Source: Hyphomicrobiales bacterium
GTDB lineage: Bacteria > Pseudomonadota > Alphaproteobacteria > Rhizobiales > Beijerinckiaceae
DNA: 64,000 nt
NCBI GenBank assembly: GCA_019075905.1
Contig: JAGXAM010000006.1
Location: 62,001-126,000, forward strand
Reading direction: 5' to 3'
This document shows, one piece after another, positions 21,736-31,246 of this stretch. Position 1 is the stretch's first letter; every line of letters starts with the position of its first letter. Below the pieces are notes generated by a model. It saw nothing but the letters and a program-made list of their open reading frames with translations, did not search any database and was not told where the DNA came from. The translations under genes were made by a program, and so were the position numbers.

Positions 21736-23040
21736 ATGAACAGCCCTGTGCAGCCCGCTGCCTTTCGCTCCAACAGTTTCTTTGGCGCCTCCCTGCACGA
21801 AGCAGATCCGGAACTGGCCCGCTCGATTGATCTCGAACTTGGCCGCCAGCGCGACGAGATCGAGCTGATCGCTTCCGAAAACATCGTCTCGCGCGCCGTG
21901 CTGGAAGCGCAGGGCTCGGTGATGACCAACAAATATGCCGAAGGCTATCCCGGCAAGCGCTATTATGGCGGCTGCCAGTTTGTCGATATTGCCGAGAAAC
22001 TCGCCATCGAGCGGGCGACGCGGCTGTTTTCCTGCAAATTCGCCAATGTCCAGCCCAATTCCGGCTCACAGGCCAACCAGGCGGTGTTTCTGGCGCTGAT
22101 GCAGCCGGGTGACACGTTCATGGGCCTCGATCTTGCCGCCGGTGGCCACCTCACCCATGGCGCCAGCGCCAACATGTCCGGCAAATGGTTCAAGCCCGTA
22201 AGCTACGGCGTCTGCGTCGTCGACCAGAAGATCGATATGGAAGCCGTTGAACGCCTCGCCCGTGAGCACAAGCCCAAACTCATCATTGCCGGCGGTTCGG
22301 CCTATTCGCGCCATTGGGATTTCGCCCGCTTTCGCGCCATCGCCGATGCGGTCGGCGCCTATTTCATGGTCGACATGGCGCATTTCGCCGGGCTTGTGGC
22401 GGGCGGTGCCCATCCCTCGCCCTTCCCCCATGCCCATGTCGTCACCACCACCACCCATAAAACCCTGCGCGGCCCGCGTGGCGGCCTGATCCTCTCCGAC
22501 GACGAGGCCATCGCCAGGAAGCTCAATTCGGCGATTTTCCCCGGCCTGCAAGGCGGCCCGCTGATGCACGTCATCGCTGCCAAGGCGGTAGCTTTCGGCG
22601 AGGCGCTGCGGCCGGATTTTGCCGCCTATGCCCGGCAGGTGGTCGCCAATGCGCAGATGCTGGCCACGACCCTAGCGGACGCCGGTTTCGATATTGTCTC
22701 GGGCGGCACCGATAATCATTTGATGCTGGTGGACCTGCGGCCGAAAAAGCTCACCGGCAAGGCGGCCGAGGCAGCGCTGGGGCGCGCCCATATCACCTGC
22801 AACAAGAATGGCGTGCCCTTCGACACCGAAAAGCCGACCATCACCTCCGGCATCCGGCTGGGTTCGCCGGCAGCAACCTCGCGCGGTTTCGGCACGGCGG
22901 AATTCCGCATGGTCGGCGACCTGATCGTCGAGACGCTGGAAGGCCTCGCCAGACACGGCGATGAAGGCAATGGCGAGGTCGAGGCTTCGGTGCGCAAGCG
23001 TGTTGCCGAACTGACACGGCGCTTCCCGATTTATGCGTGA
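21736..23040 (+). CDS. glyA: Serine hydroxymethyltransferase
   Basis: A 434-residue PLP enzyme interconverting serine and glycine with tetrahydrofolate, the main source of one-carbon units. [36 protein letters not shown] and the lysine motif [16 protein letters not shown], whose Lys binds PLP, are all present. [12 protein letters not shown] and [16 protein letters not shown] follow. The length is normal. In alphaproteobacteria glyA is often directly followed by nrdR; here an unrelated gene separates them. Confidence 0.97.
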   Translation: MNSPVQPAAFRSNSFFGASLHEADPELARSIDLELGRQRDEIELIASENIVSRAVLEAQGSVMTNKYAEGYPGKRYYGGCQFVDIAEKLAIERATRLFSCKFANVQPNSGSQANQAVFLALMQPGDTFMGLDLAAGGHLTHGASANMSGKWFKPVSYGVCVVDQKIDMEAVERLAREHKPKLIIAGGSAYSRHWDFARFRAIADAVGAYFMVDMAHFAGLVAGGAHPSPFPHAHVVTTTTHKTLRGPRGGLILSDDEAIARKLNSAIFPGLQGGPLMHVIAAKAVAFGEALRPDFAAYARQVVANAQMLATTLADAGFDIVSGGTDNHLMLVDLRPKKLTGKAAEAALGRAHITCNKNGVPFDTEKPTITSGIRLGSPAATSRGFGTAEFRMVGDLIVETLEGLARHGDEGNGEVEASVRKRVAELTRRFPIYA

Positions 23041-23068
23041 ATGATCCGAGATATGGATGGGCTGCACG

Positions 23069-23995
23069 ATGAGCCACGCTGAATTATCACTACGATATGA
23101 AGGCGCTGCGGTTGACAGCGGTGTTATGGACGTGCGCGATCTCGCACCTGCACTGCTGGCGGTCGGCAACCTGATTGAAGCAACTCATCGCGTCGTCCAC
23201 GGCGAAAATACCTCTGCCAAAGTGCAAGTCAGGGCAGTTGGAAAGGGTTCCTTTTACATCGGCTTTGATGTTTCGGTCGCATTTCTCCAAGGCGTTCGCG
23301 ATTTAATGGCAGGGCCGGACGGAACCTCGGCTGCAAACATCATTAACATTTTAGTCGGCAGCGGAGTGGTGGGCGGAGGTGCCCTCAAATTGATCAAATG
23401 GCTAAAAGGGCGCCGTCCTTCGGCCATTCAGCGTAAAGCGCCCGGTCGCGTGGTTGTGGAAATCGATGGTGCGTCAATCGAAGTTGATGAAGTTGTGGCT
23501 CGTGTCGCCATTGATGTAAGTGTTCGCCTTGCTCTTTCTAGGGTCGTGGCCGAGCCTTTGTCGAAGGATGGAATAGATTCCGTCACTTTGGGTTCAACAC
23601 TCGATCCAGAAAGGATTGAGAAGGCGGACGGGTATTCCTTTTTGGAACTTCCTGATCGCGAAGCTGGTGCCTATGAGTATCGGTATCGAGCGCCTTTTTC
23701 TATCGTCTCCCTTTCCTTTAAGTCAGGCAATAAATGGCGTTTGAACGATGGAAGAGCCACCTTGAATGTGACTGTATTGGACGAATCCTATCTCCAGCGT
23801 ATCGATAATAATGAGGTTAGCTTTGCGAAAAGCGATATTCTGATATGCGACGTCCGTGTTGATGTTCGGGAAGATTCCAGCGGTTTGAAGTCAGAATATT
23901 TTATAGAGCGCGTTTTGGAGCATCGCCCTCCGAGCAAACAGATGTCTCTCTTTGAACGCGGCGGCGTTGATCCGACCTCCGAGTCGGAAACGTGA
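23069..23995 (+). CDS. AT-richer orphan protein with hydrophobic midsection and clamp-motif-like tail
   Basis: A 308-residue protein that I cannot assign to a named family. Residues 1-80 are mixed alpha/beta (MDVRDLAPALLAVGNL). Residues 88-110 are hydrophobic and Gly-rich (INILVGSGVVGGGALKLI), followed by basic KWLKGRRP. The C-terminal part has a compact beta-rich look (KWRLNDGRATLNVTVLDES) and ends with KQMSLFERGG. Residues 291-295, QMSLF, resemble the beta-clamp-binding consensus QL[SD]LF. GC counts in three 60-base lines are 24-30, against 45 in a line of neighbouring nrdR. It sits alone between glyA and nrdR. An ATG 12 bases upstream is a possible alternative start. Recent transfer is likely. 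Confidence 0.75.
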   Translation: MSHAELSLRYEGAAVDSGVMDVRDLAPALLAVGNLIEATHRVVHGENTSAKVQVRAVGKGSFYIGFDVSVAFLQGVRDLMAGPDGTSAANIINILVGSGVVGGGALKLIKWLKGRRPSAIQRKAPGRVVVEIDGASIEVDEVVARVAIDVSVRLALSRVVAEPLSKDGIDSVTLGSTLDPERIEKADGYSFLELPDREAGAYEYRYRAPFSIVSLSFKSGNKWRLNDGRATLNVTVLDESYLQRIDNNEVSFAKSDILICDVRVDVREDSSGLKSEYFIERVLEHRPPSKQMSLFERGGVDPTSESET

Positions 23996-24017
23996 CTGTA
24001 GAATTGGATAACTGACA

Positions 24018-24515
24018 ATGCGTTGCCCCTATTGCGGTGCCACCGACAGCCAGGTGAAGGATTCGCGGCCCGCCGATGATGCGGCCTCGATCCGGCGCCG
24101 CCGCGTCTGCCCGGATTGCGGCGGCCGTTTCACCACCTTCGAGCGCGTGCAATTGCGCGAACTGATGGTGCTCAAGAAATCCGGTCGCCGCGTGCCATTT
24201 GACCGTGACAAGCTGATGCGCTCGCTGGCGATCTCGCTGCGCAAGCGCCCGGTCGAGCCCGAACGGGTCGAGCGGCTGGTCAATGGCATCGTCCGCCAGC
24301 TTGAGAACAGCGGCGAAACTGATATCGACTCCGGCCAGATCGGGGAAATGGTGATGGAGGGCCTCGCCAATCTCGATCAGGTCGCCTATGTGCGCTTCGC
24401 CTCGGTCTATCGCAATTTCAACGAGGCGCGCGATTTTGGCCGGTTTCTGGTCGAACTCAGCGAGCCGAAGCGCGAAAACGACGCTGCCGACGAGCCCGGC
24501 GACAAGCCGGCATGA
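24018..24515 (+). CDS. nrdR: Transcriptional repressor NrdR
   Basis: A 165-residue repressor of ribonucleotide reductase genes. The N-terminal zinc ribbon has MRCPYCG and [12 protein letters not shown], each a CxxC pair. The ATP-cone domain follows from about residue 49 with [16 protein letters not shown]. It senses ATP/dATP and binds NrdR boxes in DNA. Its stop overlaps the ribD start by four bases (ATGA), so it leads an nrdR-ribD-ribE operon, a linkage common in alphaproteobacteria. Confidence 0.96.
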   Translation: MRCPYCGATDSQVKDSRPADDAASIRRRRVCPDCGGRFTTFERVQLRELMVLKKSGRRVPFDRDKLMRSLAISLRKRPVEPERVERLVNGIVRQLENSGETDIDSGQIGEMVMEGLANLDQVAYVRFASVYRNFNEARDFGRFLVELSEPKRENDAADEPGDKPA

Positions 24516-25609
24516 GCGCGCTCAATGAGCGGTTCATGCAGGCGGCGCTGGCCTATGGAAGGCGCGGCCTTGGCAGGACGGCGACCAACCCGGCCGTCGG
24601 CGCTCTGGTGGTCCGCGATGGCATCATCATCGGCCGCGGCTTCACACAGGACGGCGGGCGCCCGCATGCCGAACCCGTAGCCCTCGCCGAGGCCGGAGCG
24701 CAAGCGCGCGGCGCGACGCTTTATGTGACGCTGGAGCCCTGCAGCCATCACGGCAAGACCCCGCCCTGCGCCGAAGCCATTATTGCTTCCGGCATTGCCC
24801 GCGTGGTTTCGGCCATGCCTGACCCCGATGCGCGGGTCAGCGGGCGCGGCCACGCGCTGCTGCGGGCCGCCGGCATTGAAGTCGTTGTCGGCCCCGGCGA
24901 AGGCCAGGCCCGGCGCGATCATCGCGGCCATATCTGCCGCGTCACCCGCCAGCGGCCGATGATCACCCTGAAACTCGCCCGCAGCGCTGACGGTTTCGCC
25001 GGGGCCCCAGCAGGCCAGCCGCGCCTGATGATCTCCGGCGCTGCCGCCATGGGCCGCACCCATATGTTGCGGGCCCTGCATGATGGCGTGATGATCGGCA
25101 TCGGCACCGCGCTCGCCGATGATCCGCAGCTCTCGGTGCGCCTGCCCGGCATGACCGGGCGCCAACCCATGCGCATCGTGCTGGATGCGCAGGCGCGCCT
25201 TCCACCGGGCGCCCGCCTTGCTGATGGCACCGCCAGCGTGCTGCTGGCCTGCGGCCCGCAGGCACCCGCCGCAGCGCGGGCCCGCTGGCAGGCGCGCGGC
25301 GTCACCCTCGCTGAAATTGCCACCAGCACAGACGGGCGGCTCGATCTTGTCGATGTCATGGCCCGGCTCTTTCAGCAGGGCCTGACGCGGGTATTTTGCG
25401 AGGGCGGCCCAACTCTGGCCCACAGCCTGCTGGTCGCAGATCTCGTCGATGAGGTGCTGCTGGTCACCAACCAACAGCTTCATGCCGGTGCTGGCTTTAT
25501 GGCGCTTGATGCTGCGGGCCAGGCTCTGGTCACCGGCAGGTTTCGCCGCTACCAGCAGATGCACGCCGGCGTCGATCTCATCGAGGCCTTTGAACGCGAG
25601 GATAAATAA
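24512..25609 (+). CDS. ribD: Bifunctional riboflavin biosynthesis protein RibD
   Basis: A 365-residue enzyme. The N-terminal deaminase domain has the zinc site [11 protein letters not shown] and [15 protein letters not shown]. The C-terminal reductase domain starts near [14 protein letters not shown] and ends with [12 protein letters not shown] and DEVLL. It deaminates the pyrimidine from GTP cyclohydrolase II and reduces the ribose side chain. The stop TAA shares its last base with the ribE ATG (TAATG), indicating translational coupling. No FMN riboswitch was recognised upstream of the operon. Confidence 0.94.
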   Translation: MSALNERFMQAALAYGRRGLGRTATNPAVGALVVRDGIIIGRGFTQDGGRPHAEPVALAEAGAQARGATLYVTLEPCSHHGKTPPCAEAIIASGIARVVSAMPDPDARVSGRGHALLRAAGIEVVVGPGEGQARRDHRGHICRVTRQRPMITLKLARSADGFAGAPAGQPRLMISGAAAMGRTHMLRALHDGVMIGIGTALADDPQLSVRLPGMTGRQPMRIVLDAQARLPPGARLADGTASVLLACGPQAPAAARARWQARGVTLAEIATSTDGRLDLVDVMARLFQQGLTRVFCEGGPTLAHSLLVADLVDEVLLVTNQQLHAGAGFMALDAAGQALVTGRFRRYQQMHAGVDLIEAFEREDK

Positions 25610-26217
25610 TGTTTACCGGTCTGGTCAGCGATGTGGGTGACATTCTCGAAGTCGGCGGCTCCGACAGCCTGCGACGCCTGAAAATCGCCTGCCGTTATCC
25701 CCACGCCAGCCTCGCCATGGGCGCTTCGGTCGCCTGTTCAGGCGTCTGCATGACGGTCGTTGACAAGGGCGAGACCGCAGGGCGCGACTGGTTTTGCGTC
25801 GATGCTGCCGCCGAGACCCTGCGCCTGACCACAGTCGGGCGCTGGCAGCAAGGCACAAGCATCAATCTCGAACGCGCGCTGAAAATCGGCGATGAGCTGG
25901 GCGGCCATATCGTCAGTGGCCATGTCGATGGTCTCGCGCTCCTGCGCGCCCGCCGCGATTTCGAAGGCATGGCCGAATTCACCCTCACCGCCCCGAGCGA
26001 CCTGGCTCGTTTCATCGCGCCCAAGGGATCGGTCTGCCTCGATGGCACGTCGCTCACCGTCAATACGGTCGATGGTCAGGATTTCACCGTGCTGCTGATC
26101 CCGCACACATTGGCGGTCACGACATGGGGCCAGCGCAAGCCCGGCGACGAGCTCAATCTCGAAGTCGATACCATGGCGCGCTACGCCGCGCGACTGCGCG
26201 AATTTGCGCCATCCTGA
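25609..26217 (+). CDS. ribE: Riboflavin synthase alpha subunit
   Basis: A 202-residue protein with the two internal lumazine-binding repeats of riboflavin synthase. The first begins [10 protein letters not shown] and includes ACSGVCMTVV. The second begins GGHIVSGHVDG and includes CLDGTSLTVNTVDG. It dismutates two 6,7-dimethyl-8-ribityllumazine molecules into riboflavin. It is the last gene of nrdR-ribD-ribE and stops four bases before the convergent thiL stop, so there is no room for a separate terminator between the two operons. Confidence 0.95.
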   Translation: MFTGLVSDVGDILEVGGSDSLRRLKIACRYPHASLAMGASVACSGVCMTVVDKGETAGRDWFCVDAAAETLRLTTVGRWQQGTSINLERALKIGDELGGHIVSGHVDGLALLRARRDFEGMAEFTLTAPSDLARFIAPKGSVCLDGTSLTVNTVDGQDFTVLLIPHTLAVTTWGQRKPGDELNLEVDTMARYAARLREFAPS

Positions 26218-26221
26218 GGCC

Positions 26222-27199
26222 TCAAAGGTGGCTGTAGGCCGGGCTGGCAAAGCTCATCGCTGAGCCATCGGCCGCCCGCCAGGTGATCAGCCTGTGCGCC
26301 TGCACCACACCGATCCGCGTGATCTTGACGCCGGCCCGGGCGCAATCCTGCTCGAAAGCTGAACAGGCATGTGGCGGGACGCAGGAGATAATTTCATAAT
26401 CATCACCTCCAGTTAGAGCCGTTTCTTCCAATGTTGGTTCCAATGACAGCGCCGCATGAACAGCCGGCGAAAACGGCACGGCCGCCGCCTCGATGATGCC
26501 ACCCTGCCCTGATGCTGCCAGCAGCCGGCCAAGATCGCCCACCAGCCCGTCCGACACATCCATCGCTGCATGGGCATGGGTGCGCAGCGCCGCCCCGAGC
26601 GCCATACGCGGCTCCGGCCGGTGATAGCGCGCCTCAAGATGGCGACGGTGCCTTGCCGCCAGCGCCAGCCGGTCCGGGCTTTTCAGGCAAACGAGGCCAA
26701 GCGCCGCATCGCCAATCGTACCCGAGACATAAATGGCATCGCCGCTGACGGCGCCGCTGCGCGTGACCATGCGGCCCTCGCCCACCTCGCCGAAAGCGGT
26801 GATCGTCAGGGCCAGCGGCCCCGTCGTCGCCACCGTATCGCCGCCAATGAGCGCAATCCCGAAGCGCGCCATATCCGCGCCAAGACCCTTGGCAAAGCCC
26901 TCGAACCAGCCTGGCTCCAGCCCTTGGGGCAGCATCAGCGCCAGCGTAAAGGCCCGTGGCCGCGCGCCCTTGGCCGCCAGATCGGAAAGATTGACCCGCA
27001 AGGCCTTGCCGGCAATGATTTCGGCCGGATCATCCGCGAAGAAATGCACCCCCGCCACCAGCGCATCTGTGGTGATCACCCATTCATGCCCGGCGCGCGG
27101 CGCCAGCAAGGCGGCATCATCGAGCAGGCCAAGTCCCTCCGGCCCGGCCAGCGGCGCGAAATAGCGGGCAATGAGGTCATGCTCGCGCGAGGCACCCAT
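26222..27199 (-). CDS. thiL: Thiamine-monophosphate kinase ThiL
   Basis: A 325-residue ATP-dependent kinase making thiamine diphosphate from thiamine monophosphate, an AIR-synthase-fold enzyme. GLLDDAALL gives the metal-binding Asp pair, HEWVITTDALVAGVHF and GKALRVNLSDLAAKGARP follow, then IGGDTVA and MDVSDGLVGDLGRL. TALTGGDDYEI is the C-terminal signature. It starts two bases after the nusB stop. The linkage ribH-nusB-thiL is common in proteobacteria. Confidence 0.94.
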   Translation of the reverse strand: MGASREHDLIARYFAPLAGPEGLGLLDDAALLAPRAGHEWVITTDALVAGVHFFADDPAEIIAGKALRVNLSDLAAKGARPRAFTLALMLPQGLEPGWFEGFAKGLGADMARFGIALIGGDTVATTGPLALTITAFGEVGEGRMVTRSGAVSGDAIYVSGTIGDAALGLVCLKSPDRLALAARHRRHLEARYHRPEPRMALGAALRTHAHAAMDVSDGLVGDLGRLLAASGQGGIIEAAAVPFSPAVHAALSLEPTLEETALTGGDDYEIISCVPPHACSAFEQDCARAGVKITRIGVVQAHRLITWRAADGSAMSFASPAYSHL

Positions 27200-27201
27200 G
27201 G

Positions 27202-27666
27202 CTAGTCCCGATTGGCAAATTCTTCCAGCCGCAATTCATGGGCGAGCGTGTCGAGCACGGCATTGATCATGCCGGCCTCGTCGCGGCCATAAAACGCACC
27301 GGCAACATCGACATATTCGGTAATGACCACCCGCGCGGGAACATCGAGGCGCTTTTTCAGCTCATAGCTTCCGGCCCGCAGGATCGCCCGCATCAAGGCC
27401 TCGATGCGTGCCAGCGGCCAGGTCTTTTCCAGCCGCAGGTCGATCAGGCGGTCGAGCGCCACCTGGTCGGCCAGCACACCGATGAGAATATCACGAAAAA
27501 AGGCAATTTCGGCGGGCTTGTACTGGTCGCCCTCGACTTCCTTGCCGATCCAGTGCGCTTCAAACTCGGCCAGACATTCATTGATGCCACGCCCGGTGAC
27601 ATCCATCTGGTAGAGGGCCTGGCAAGCCGCCAGTCGGGCAGCCGTGCGGTGTTCTGCGCGTGACAT
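27202..27666 (-). CDS. nusB: Transcription antitermination factor NusB
   Basis: A 154-residue all-alpha protein. ARLAACQALYQMDVTG at the start and the C-terminal VPARVVITEYVDVAGAFYG and NAVLDTLAHELR are typical. NusB binds boxA RNA with ribosomal protein S10 and helps transcribe rRNA operons. The start at 27666 (MSRAEHRTAAR) is chosen because homology begins there. It lies four bases from ribH and two from thiL in a tight operon. Confidence 0.94.
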   Translation of the reverse strand: MSRAEHRTAARLAACQALYQMDVTGRGINECLAEFEAHWIGKEVEGDQYKPAEIAFFRDILIGVLADQVALDRLIDLRLEKTWPLARIEALMRAILRAGSYELKKRLDVPARVVITEYVDVAGAFYGRDEAGMINAVLDTLAHELRLEEFANRD

Positions 27667-27670
27667 GGCC

Positions 27671-28144
27671 TCAGCCGGCCCGGCTTTGCTGGAGCGCATA
27701 AAGGCTCATGGCGGCCCTGGCCGCATCCGCACCCTTGTTGCCAAGCTGCGGATCGGCCCGCACCAGCGCCTGCGCTTCGTTCTCCACCGACAATATGCCA
27801 TTGCCGACTGGCAGCCCGTGCCGGATTCCCACATCCATCAGCCCCCGCGCGCTCTCATTGGCGACGATCTCGAAATGATAGGTCTCGCCGCGGATGATGC
27901 AACCGAGCGCGACAATGCCGGCAAGGCCCTTGTCTGCAGCCGCTGCCATGCTTGCCGCAACCGGGATTTCAAGCGCGCCAGGCACATTGACAGTGTCCCA
28001 GCTCGCGCCGGCCTCGCGCAAGGCAGCCTCGGCGCCCTGCAGCAGCAACGCGCCAATGCCATCATAGAACCGCGCCTCGATGATCAGGAACCGCGCTCCG
28101 GCGAGCTGGTGGGGGTGATATGCCGCGCGGCGGGCCTCTGCCAT
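27671..28144 (-). CDS. ribH: 6,7-dimethyl-8-ribityllumazine synthase
   Basis: A 157-residue lumazine synthase. The GALEIPVAA segment, GCIIRGETYHFEIVANESARGL with the active-site His, and GNGILSVENEAQA are diagnostic. It joins the RibD pathway product with 3,4-dihydroxy-2-butanone 4-phosphate to make lumazine, the RibE substrate. ATG at 28144 is preferred to a TTG one codon earlier. It leads ribH-nusB-thiL, facing ribD-ribE on the other strand rather than following them. ribBA is not in the window. Confidence 0.95.
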   Translation of the reverse strand: MAEARRAAYHPHQLAGARFLIIEARFYDGIGALLLQGAEAALREAGASWDTVNVPGALEIPVAASMAAAADKGLAGIVALGCIIRGETYHFEIVANESARGLMDVGIRHGLPVGNGILSVENEAQALVRADPQLGNKGADAARAAMSLYALQQSRAG

Positions 28145-28233
28145 CAAATCTGCTCCTCAAATGTCGGATGGGCTCTGGTAGCCGCAACAAGGCCTTGGCC
28201 GCAAGCCTCAATCGTCAGGCCAGCGCAACAATA

Positions 28234-28262
28234 GCGACGCGAGGCCATTTGGCCCGCGTCGC
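28234..28262 (-). terminator. Candidate terminator after the MFS gene
   Basis: An inverted repeat with arms GCGACGCG and CGCGTCGC around a second small stem GGCC-ATTT-GGCC, with one bulged A. It lies 40 bases past the stop of the MFS gene and upstream of ribH on the same strand. There is no clear U-run, so rho-independent stopping is uncertain. Confidence 0.4.
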
Positions 28263-28301
28263 GGCCCGCGATCTTGCGAGGTTTCGCCCGGCGCCCGCGC
28301 C

Positions 28302-29582
28302 TCAGCCCTGCGTCGCCAGCTTCTCCGGCTTGGGCTGGCCAAGCTTCGGCAGGAACCATGTCAAAAAGCCGATGGCCGGCAGGAAGGCGCACAGATGGAA
28401 CACGAAATCCACGCTGGTATGGTCAGCAAGCATACCAAGGCTCCCTGCCCCAAGCCCGCCCATGCCAAAGGCCAGGCCAAAGAACAGCCCCGACACCATG
28501 CCAACCCGGCCCGGCAGCAATTCCTGGGCATAGACCACGATGGTGGAGAAGGCCGATGAAATCACGAAGCCCACCAGCATGCTGAGAATGATCGTTCCCG
28601 GCAGGTTGGCATAGGGCATGGCCAGCGTCAGCGGCAAGGCACCGACAATGGAAATCCAGATCACCGGCAACCGGCCGTAGCGATCCCCCAGCGGCCCGCC
28701 GATCAGCGTGCCGGAAGCAAAGGCAAAGAGATAGGCGAACAGCCCGAGTTGCGCCTCGCCAATCGGCAGCTGGAATTTATGGATCAGATAGAAGGTATAG
28801 AAGGTCGTCATCGACGCCGTATAGAAGAACTTGGAAAACATCAGCGCCATCAGCACCAAGAGCGCCCGCGTCACCTGCGCGCGCGGCAAGGGCAGCGCCT
28901 TGGCCTTGGCACCGGAAGCCCTGGGCGGTTCAGCCGCCAGACGCTGCGCATACCAGCGCCCGACAAAAAACAGGATGCCCATGGCCAGCATCGGCACGAC
29001 GATGAAGCCGGCGACACTGCTGCGCCCGAGCGGCACCACCACCAAGGCCGCCAGCAAGGGGCCGCTCGATGTGCCAAAATTGCCCCCGACCTGAAACAGC
29101 GATTGCGCCAGGCCATAGCGCCCGCCCGAGGCAGCCCGTGCCATGCGCGAGGATTCAGGGTGGAACACCGCCGAGCCTATGCCCACCAGCGCCGCCGCGA
29201 CCAGGAGCATCGGCAGGTTGCCGGCCACCGACAGCAGCAGCAGGCCGCTCAGGCTGGAAATCATGCCGAGCGACGCCGAATAGGGCAGCGGATGCCGGTC
29301 AGTATAAGTGCCGATGATCGGTTGCAGTACCGATCCGGTGAGCTGGAACACCAGCGTGATCAGCCCGACTTCCGCGAAACTCAGCGAAAATTCCGACTTG
29401 AGCAAGGGATACATCGCCGGCAAGAGCGATTGCAGCATGTCGTTGAGGAAATGCGACAGCGACACGGCCCCGAGGATCAGCATGACCGGGCCTGCAGATG
29501 CAGCGGCGCGCCGCGCCGGGACCATCTCCGCCACGGCGGAACTGACCAGAGTGCCTTCGACCTCTGCGAGTTTCACATTCAT
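28302..29582 (-). CDS. MFS exporter of the fosmidomycin-resistance (Fsr) type
   Basis: A 426-residue major facilitator protein with about 12 membrane segments. The first helix block, SLSHFLNDMLQSLLPAMYP, followed by VGLITLVFQLTGSVLQP and GTYTDRHPLPYS, is characteristic of the Fsr family, as is AVFHPESSRMARAASGG. Fsr proteins export fosmidomycin and related small molecules using proton motive force; the natural substrate is usually unknown. ATG at 29582 is chosen over an upstream start as the following charged tail is short. It is a single gene between the L,D-transpeptidase and ribH with no adjacent regulator. Confidence 0.85.
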   Translation of the reverse strand: MNVKLAEVEGTLVSSAVAEMVPARRAAASAGPVMLILGAVSLSHFLNDMLQSLLPAMYPLLKSEFSLSFAEVGLITLVFQLTGSVLQPIIGTYTDRHPLPYSASLGMISSLSGLLLLSVAGNLPMLLVAAALVGIGSAVFHPESSRMARAASGGRYGLAQSLFQVGGNFGTSSGPLLAALVVVPLGRSSVAGFIVVPMLAMGILFFVGRWYAQRLAAEPPRASGAKAKALPLPRAQVTRALLVLMALMFSKFFYTASMTTFYTFYLIHKFQLPIGEAQLGLFAYLFAFASGTLIGGPLGDRYGRLPVIWISIVGALPLTLAMPYANLPGTIILSMLVGFVISSAFSTIVVYAQELLPGRVGMVSGLFFGLAFGMGGLGAGSLGMLADHTSVDFVFHLCAFLPAIGFLTWFLPKLGQPKPEKLATQG

Positions 29583-29714
29583 GTTCACGGGGAGACACCC
29601 TCTTTTGCCAATCACCCTTAAATATCTGAATCGCCCCGCGCGGCAACGGCGCGAGGCAAATGCCAGCCATGCAAAATCGTCACAAGAGCATCAAGCTTTC
29701 ATGCAAAATCCGCT

Positions 29715-31034
29715 TCATTGCTGCTGGACTGGCTCAACAATGCTGCGCTGCTGCGCCGCCAGTTCCTCGCGCGCCAGTTTGGAGGGGCTCATCGCCGCAT
29801 CGACATTCAGCCCGTCGCGCTTGTAAATATCGTCACGGAACTGCACGATGCCGTCCGGCGTCGCCCAGGCGGTAATATAGACCCAGTAAACCGGCACCGG
29901 CGGGGTAATATCGACATCCAGACGCTGGCCGGAATTGATGGTATCATCGACTCTCTGGCGATCCCAGCCGGGATTATCCTTGAGCAACCAGGTCACATAA
30001 TCGCGCACATCCTGCAGGCGCATGCAGCCCGAGGACACGAAGCGGTAATCATCACCAAACACGCCCTTTTCATTGGTGTCATGCATATAGACGCCATAGG
30101 GATTGTTGATGTTGATGCGCACGACACCAAGCGCATTGCCTGCGCCCGAATCCTGGCGGAACCGGTAATTTTCGGCCTGGTAGGAATCCCAGTTGATGCT
30201 GGAAGCCTGAACCTCCTGCCCGCTCTTGTCGAAAATCCTGATGCGGTTTTCCTCAAGATAATGCGGATGCTTCTGCATCAGCGGGATCAGGTCTTTCTTG
30301 ATGATCGAGGCCGGCACTGTCCAGTAGGGGTTGAAATTGATCTGGATGGCCTTGGTCCGCATGATCGGCGAGGGCCGGTCGATGCGTCCGACGCCCGCCT
30401 TGTGGCGGGTGATCACGACGTTGTTTTCCACCGTCTCCACCCGCGCTGCGGGGATATTGGCCACGACATAACGCGGATCATTGAGCCCGGCATATTCGCG
30501 CAGCCGCACCGAATTGAGCGTGAGCTGCTGCAAGCGCATCGTTGCCGGCACATTCATGGCACGCAGTGTCTCGCGATCGACAACGCCGCTGACGGCAAGG
30601 CCATGGCGCGCCTGAAAGCGCCTGACTGCGGCGGATACGAAGGAATCGAAATTCTCGGACATGCCGGCAACCCGCGGCAGGTCATCGGTGATCATCAGGC
30701 GGCGGCGCAAGGCCTGCACATCCGGCCCGCGCATGCCGAGCCGCAACAGCCGCCGCGGCTGGAAGGCCGGCCAGCCACCGGCGTCCGACAGCGCCTGATA
30801 ATGCTGCACCGCCGCAACGGTGGCATCAATGGTCTGCTGCGACAACAGCGGCGTCCTCGAGCGCACCAGGGCCTGGGTCGGATCGGCATCATATTGCTGC
30901 GCCCATTCGGCCTGACGGCCCATCAGCGCCGCATGCGCGCCCAGACGCGCACCGAAAAAGCCGGCACCAACCCCGACAACTCCAATAATAATCGTGCGAC
31001 GTGAAGGCGCCCGTCCGCCAAAATGCCCGTTCAT
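29715..31034 (-). CDS. L,D-transpeptidase, YcbB-like with peptidoglycan-binding domain
   Basis: A 439-residue protein. A membrane anchor or signal lies at residues 14-34. A peptidoglycan-binding domain covers about 100-165 (LRLGMRGPDVQALRRRL to FQARHGLAVSGVVDRETL). The YkuD catalytic domain covers about 188-355, with His318 in YMHDT and the nucleophile Cys337 in SSGCMRL. It forms 3-3 crosslinks in periplasmic peptidoglycan or attaches proteins to it. ATG at 31034 is used; a TTG nine codons upstream is in frame. ldtR lies just upstream on the same strand, a pair known to be functionally linked in Rhizobiales. Confidence 0.9.
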   Translation of the reverse strand: MNGHFGGRAPSRRTIIIGVVGVGAGFFGARLGAHAALMGRQAEWAQQYDADPTQALVRSRTPLLSQQTIDATVAAVQHYQALSDAGGWPAFQPRRLLRLGMRGPDVQALRRRLMITDDLPRVAGMSENFDSFVSAAVRRFQARHGLAVSGVVDRETLRAMNVPATMRLQQLTLNSVRLREYAGLNDPRYVVANIPAARVETVENNVVITRHKAGVGRIDRPSPIMRTKAIQINFNPYWTVPASIIKKDLIPLMQKHPHYLEENRIRIFDKSGQEVQASSINWDSYQAENYRFRQDSGAGNALGVVRININNPYGVYMHDTNEKGVFGDDYRFVSSGCMRLQDVRDYVTWLLKDNPGWDRQRVDDTINSGQRLDVDITPPVPVYWVYITAWATPDGIVQFRDDIYKRDGLNVDAAMSPSKLAREELAAQQRSIVEPVQQQ

Positions 31035-31190
31035 CAAGTCTATTCCCGCTGCCACAGCCAATCTGGCCGATTCAACGCATACCTGCGCATGCTATGGTTG
31101 ACAAAGCCCAAACATGCGGGCTTATTTATGGCTTTAGGCGGTTGTGAAGCGCTGGGTTGCATTTTTTGCAGATCCAGGCGTGGAAAACAA

Positions 31191-31218
31191 AAAAAGGACA
31201 CATCACTGTGTCCTTTTT
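31191..31218 (-). terminator. Intrinsic terminator after ldtR
   Basis: A perfect 12-base inverted repeat, AAAAAGGACACA and TGTGTCCTTTTT, around the loop TCAC. It starts 28 bases after the ldtR stop. The A-run on one arm becomes a U-run in the RNA of either strand, so it can act in both directions. It separates ldtR from the L,D-transpeptidase gene, which must then have its own promoter in 31035-31190. Confidence 0.85.
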
Positions 31219-31246
31219 GCAACATCAGACGAGACTTCAGGCCGGA

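Noticed and set aside
28145-28301. FMN riboswitch in front of ribH
   Set aside because: The gap holds a GC hairpin but no recognisable RFN element segments on the ribH strand.
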